NCBI GenBank assembly: GCA_003116975.1
Contig: BGKB01000015.1
Span: forward strand, 186,001 to 250,000
DNA length: 64,000 bases
Direction: 5' to 3'
From: Aurantiochytrium sp. KH105
Lineage: Eukaryota; Sar; Bigyra; Thraustochytrida; Thraustochytriidae
Below the pieces are notes generated by a model that did not search any database, had not been told where the DNA came from, and worked only from the letters and a program-made list of their open reading frames with translations. The translations under genes and the position numbers were made by a program. Shown here one piece after another: positions 60,906 through 64,000 of the stretch (position 1 is the stretch's first letter; every line of letters starts with the position of its first letter).

Positions 60906-63248
60906 TCAAGGCGAGACTTCAAGCTTTTTGTCTGAAGACGTCGAACTAATGGATTGCGCGCGGGGACTTGGGGCTGTCAAGGGTGCGCTTCCCTCGGGCC
61001 GGCTTGGCATGCGCGGAACCTCGCCCAGCTCTGTGCGTACAGTTGTAATGACTGGCCTCTCCGCCAAAGCCATTTGTTCACGAGCAGTGTCGCCGCTAAG
61101 AGTGAAGATATTGCGGAGTTCTTCGATTGACGCACGCAACTGCAACAAGTCCTTCTCCTGCGCATCAAGGCGTTCCGCAAACTGACTTTCGAGAGCAGCA
61201 GAAGCACTGGTGTTCGTTGCATCGGCGTGCTTCGTTGTGGCCAATGCCTTGCGAATATTCTGAATTTCTTTCGCCTGATTCTTCATTTCTTGCTGCAAAG
61301 CCTTCATTTTCGTGGAACCCTTTTGTGAGGCGTCCGCGTTCTCCAAAGACTTGGGCATGGGAGAACTTACTGCCTCGGGCATTCGCGCTGCAAGAGCCGC
61401 CGCCGCAGCGGCTGCCGGGAGAGGCACGCTACTTTCTTTCGTGGCAGTCATCGCTGACCCTGCGTCAGCTGCTGAAGCGCTTGTGCCGCTGGGTGCTGCG
61501 TCCGTCGCTCCAAGACGTGACACCTGATCGTGAATAACTCGAAACAAGTCCTGGATGTGCTCTCTGTTTTCAACGACAGTTTGTCCGTCAGCTTTGCCAG
61601 TAATGTCCTTGTCCAAGTCAATAAGCTTTGCAACGACCTGATTGAGTTTCGTCACAATAGGTTCGACAGATTCGGCAACCTGTTCTTTGGTCGCATAAAC
61701 GCGGTCAATCTCGGACTCAATCTGCTCCCAATCCTCGGTCGATATTTTTTTATTGACTTCCTCGGTGACCTCCTGAAGCATGGTTGCCTGGGTCCGCATC
61801 GTGCGACTGTTCAGCGAGACACTGTCGCTGACAGCGTCAACTTGGTCTGCGAGCCGTGAGCACGTCGATTCCGCCGCAGTGATCCGGGTCGTGATCTCAG
61901 AAAACGCCTCGGCATCGACACTTTGGCCGTTCTCGTCCTCGCCCTTGTGTCGCTCATCAAGCGAGGCATCCATGGCAGAAAAGCGTTGCGCCAGCTCCTC
62001 AAGCGAGCGCTTCAGATTATTTACCGCTTCATCCGCGCCTTTGGCGGACCTGGCAGCTTCGCCCGTGGCTCGTTGGACCTCTGCAACCTCGGCCTTGCTT
62101 GCGAGTTTGACCATGGATTGCTGCACAATACCAATTTGCGCAGAAAACGATTCCTTAAGCACAGAAAGCTGCTGGTCCGTCTTTTTATTAGTGAAGCCGG
62201 CTTGCATGGTTGAGAGGACATCATCGAGTTCTTGGCGTCGTGCACACTGCCCTACTTGCTCCTCCACCCGAGCGAGGTCTTCCTTCGCTGCGCATGTGGC
62301 GACTTGGGTGCGCAGCGTTCGCAGATCATCGATGGTAGCGCGTTGGCCAATTTGTCGCTGCATGTCATCGAGCGATCGTACGAGCGACTTCTGGGTGCTT
62401 TCGAGCCTAATTAAGGAGGACTCTAAAGATCCAATGGACGCCACGACGTTGGTGATTTCCCCACTCAATTTGGCCATTTCGACACGCTGAGTTCTTTCTG
62501 CCTCATCGAGAAGGCCACTTATCTTTTGTGCAAGAAGATCCATTCGATCTGTACTCTCTGCTACCTGCTCGGATGTCACGTAGTCGGCCGGAAATTGATG
62601 TATAAGTTTCTCAACACGATCCAGACGGGCTCCGTGATGATCGATGCGCGTCGACGTTCGTCGCAAGCAACCTGCGAGGCGGCTTGTGTCGATCAAATCA
62701 TGCCCGGAAATGCTTTCCATTGCAATAGAATCTACAGGAGAGGCAAGTGACCCTCGTACGCCATGCTCTCGGCCCATTTGATCGCTGATGGAGCTGCCGC
62801 GTGACTCGGCAAAATTTGCCTCGATTTTCATCTCGGATTCGCTACCTTTGCTTTCAGCAGTCGCCATGTCGGCTTCAGGTGCAGTGCCTGTTGCTGCCGC
62901 GGCCGCGGCTACAGCTGCAGCAGCAAGAAGGCCAGCCGAGGCTGGGTCAGACGCACTATTCCTCCGCGCAAAATTGACATTGAATTTGCCAACTTCTAGC
63001 TCCTCTTCGCTCTCGTGGCTCATGGCAGAGGATGATTGAGCACCTCGATTGGCGCTCTGGCTGCGGCCTCGTTTGCTTAGCGACTTGTATTTTGAATTGC
63101 GGCCCGTACCGGCAAAAGAAAAGGATTCTCCACCCGGATATGAGACTCGCTTTTCCACTGCGCGCTCTTGGTGCTGCTCCTCCTGCTGATGCTGCTGCAG
63201 CTGCTGCGTATCCCCCGTTTGGCCAATTCTTAATGGAGACTCGGACAT
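60906..63248 (-). CDS. large coiled-coil protein
   Basis: The product has 780 residues. The N-terminal 190 residues are disordered: Gln-rich (QLQQHQQEEQHQ), Ser/Arg-rich (KYKSLSKRGRSQSANRG) and an Ala run (about 106-120). From about 190 to 560 the sequence is a near-continuous heptad coiled coil (RIDHHGARLDRVEKLIHQFP; LRTLRTQVATCAAKEDLARV; ATGEAARSAKGADEAVNNLK; ITTRITAAESTCSRLADQVD), with a second short coil at about 640-700 (KMKALQQEMKNQAKEIQNIR) after an Ala-rich spacer. This fits a structural or scaffold protein. The ATG at 63248 heads the frame and lies 174 bases from a 24-bp palindrome. I see no motor, kinase or membrane segment. A cytoskeletal or ciliary role would only be a guess. Confidence 0.8.
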   Translation of the reverse strand: MSESPLRIGQTGDTQQLQQHQQEEQHQERAVEKRVSYPGGESFSFAGTGRNSKYKSLSKRGRSQSANRGAQSSSAMSHESEEELEVGKFNVNFARRNSASDPASAGLLAAAAVAAAAAATGTAPEADMATAESKGSESEMKIEANFAESRGSSISDQMGREHGVRGSLASPVDSIAMESISGHDLIDTSRLAGCLRRTSTRIDHHGARLDRVEKLIHQFPADYVTSEQVAESTDRMDLLAQKISGLLDEAERTQRVEMAKLSGEITNVVASIGSLESSLIRLESTQKSLVRSLDDMQRQIGQRATIDDLRTLRTQVATCAAKEDLARVEEQVGQCARRQELDDVLSTMQAGFTNKKTDQQLSVLKESFSAQIGIVQQSMVKLASKAEVAEVQRATGEAARSAKGADEAVNNLKRSLEELAQRFSAMDASLDERHKGEDENGQSVDAEAFSEITTRITAAESTCSRLADQVDAVSDSVSLNSRTMRTQATMLQEVTEEVNKKISTEDWEQIESEIDRVYATKEQVAESVEPIVTKLNQVVAKLIDLDKDITGKADGQTVVENREHIQDLFRVIHDQVSRLGATDAAPSGTSASAADAGSAMTATKESSVPLPAAAAAAALAARMPEAVSSPMPKSLENADASQKGSTKMKALQQEMKNQAKEIQNIRKALATTKHADATNTSASAALESQFAERLDAQEKDLLQLRASIEELRNIFTLSGDTAREQMALAERPVITTVRTELGEVPRMPSRPEGSAPLTAPSPRAQSISSTSSDKKLEVSP

Positions 63249-63673
63249 CTTGGCGAGCGCGTCTTTTCACAATGAGGCGCGCGCACAGCCTCGATTGCGC
63301 AGAATACGCGCCTGCGCGCGCTGGCGCGTTTGATTCGACGGCCCAAAGAGCGTAAGATCATTTATTGCCTGGAAATAAGTGCTTTTTTTATCCGTTCCAA
63401 GGTGTGTACCATTTGAAACTACTCGTACGAGTATACTCGTACGAGCAGCTGAGTGTTGCTTTGGTGTTTATACTTGGAACATAAAATAGAACAAAAAAAA
63501 TAACAGGGAATACTTCTTCTAAAAGTGAGGTCGCTACTATATACAAACCTTGTGACTTTCGCATGCAAAGATTTGGTTTTTCAATCTGTGTCGTTGTGAG
63601 ACCAGGGTTCTCTTGCTTTCTCCCGGTCAGGTGGTGCTCAATGTGTCAGTCAGTCAGTCAGCCAGCCAGTCGG
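63249..63673. other. promoter of the coiled-coil gene and 3' flank of the next gene
   Basis: It contains a perfect 24-bp palindrome (63422-63445) and a CAGT/CAGC repeat (63644-63680). There is no gene. Confidence 0.6.
63422..63445. promoter_or_regulatory. 24-bp perfect palindrome (two CTCGTACGAG boxes around TATA)
   Basis: CTCGTACGAG (63422-63431), TATA (63432-63435), CTCGTACGAG (63436-63445). Each box is itself a 10-bp palindrome, and the whole 24 bp equals its own reverse complement. It lies 174 bases upstream of the start codon of the coiled-coil gene. A dimeric factor's binding site is the likeliest reading. Confidence 0.6.
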
Positions 63674-64000
63674 TCAGTCATCCCAAACCTTGACGACACT
63701 CAAGTAGGTTTCAATGGTCACAGAGACGGCAGTGTCGAGGGGGCAAACATTGGCAAGAGTGTACTTGTCGCCAATGTTCTTGATGAGGTGCTGGAAAAAG
63801 TCAGCAGATCCAACGTAGTCGAGAAAGTTGCGAAGTAGCAAGTCGTCATCGCACTTTTGCTGAAAGGTCTGGCGCAATAGATCACACGGAAGTCGCGCTG
63901 CTTGCAGACAGCGAAGCTGGTTCGAGGGGTCCGCAGAGATAAAGTTTTCAATCACATCACCTCCCTCATCCTTTTCACTTCCTTCATCAGCACCCTGGGC
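63674..64000 (-). CDS. 3' end of a gene leaving the window (unrecognised, helical)
   Basis: The frame is open at the window's right edge and ends at 63674. The last 108 residues read AQGADEGSEKDEGGDVIENF, then DPSNQLRCLQAARLPCDLLR, CDDDLLLRNFLDYVGSADFF, QHLIKNIGDKYT and a C-terminal TAVSVTIETYLSVVKVWDD. The composition suggests an alpha-helical repeat end with paired Cys. I do not recognise the family. Neither the start codon nor the gene's full length is visible. Confidence 0.7.
   Translation of the reverse strand, partial: AQGADEGSEKDEGGDVIENFISADPSNQLRCLQAARLPCDLLRQTFQQKCDDDLLLRNFLDYVGSADFFQHLIKNIGDKYTLANVCPLDTAVSVTIETYLSVVKVWDD

Overview
The window looks like nuclear DNA from a GC-rich eukaryotic protist. 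It has long, mostly uninterrupted reading frames, wide GC-rich leaders, typical eukaryotic families (an ESCRT-III subunit, a katanin-like AAA ATPase, a mitochondrial acylcarnitine carrier, LisH/CTLH/WD40 proteins, a Patched/Dispatched pair) and a few canonical GT-AG introns. An AP2-domain protein next to animal-like and ciliate-like families, few introns and high GC fit a labyrinthulomycete (thraustochytrid-type) stramenopile. That assignment is my inference, not something the sequence proves.

Layout. 1-7.5 kb: an MFS transporter (+) faces, tail to tail, a 1,103-residue WD40-ROC-COR-TIR protein (-). 7.5-12.3 kb: a lower-GC stretch with the broken coding relic of a probable mobile element and a strong inverted repeat. 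13.9-22.4 kb: two tandem 12-TM RND/Patched-Dispatched-like paralogues (+). 22.7-29.8 kb: a possible 58-codon gene, a katanin-p60-like-2 AAA ATPase, a repeat protein with three 'HDP' helical repeats and two Cys3His motifs, and a head-to-head pair (small hypothetical on -, J-domain protein on +). 30.5-33.1 kb: a head-to-head pair of secreted CANT1-type apyrase (-) and CHMP4/Snf7 (+). 33.1-44.3 kb: an 11-kb gene desert full of tetranucleotide slippage tracts, including a 231-bp GAAA array. 44.3-46.4 kb: an AP2 transcription factor. 48.9-50.2 kb: a three-exon carnitine/acylcarnitine carrier. 50.9-52.0 kb: an acidic/basic hypothetical (-). 54.4-54.7 kb: a possible small gene. 55.2-60.5 kb: a head-to-head pair of a spliced 159-residue membrane protein (-) and a 1,350-residue ankyrin-LisH-CTLH-WD40 protein (+), with four GCACTTGC octamers between them. 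60.9-63.2 kb: a coiled-coil protein (-). 63.7-64 kb: the 3' end of a gene that leaves the window (-).

The genes do not form one pathway, as expected of a eukaryotic neighbourhood. Themes recur: membrane remodelling and sterol/lipid transport (the RND pair, CHMP4), mitochondrial fatty-acid import (the carrier), microtubule and ubiquitin-ligase-type scaffolds (katanin-like, LisH/CTLH/WD40), and one candidate cell-autonomous immune or death sensor (WD40-ROC-COR-TIR). Several genes are paired head to head and share one short promoter region. The most unusual items are the WD40-ROC-COR-TIR architecture, the HDP-repeat/Cys3His protein, the octamer-cluster promoter, a 24-bp perfect palindrome upstream of the coiled-coil gene, and the repeat-built desert.
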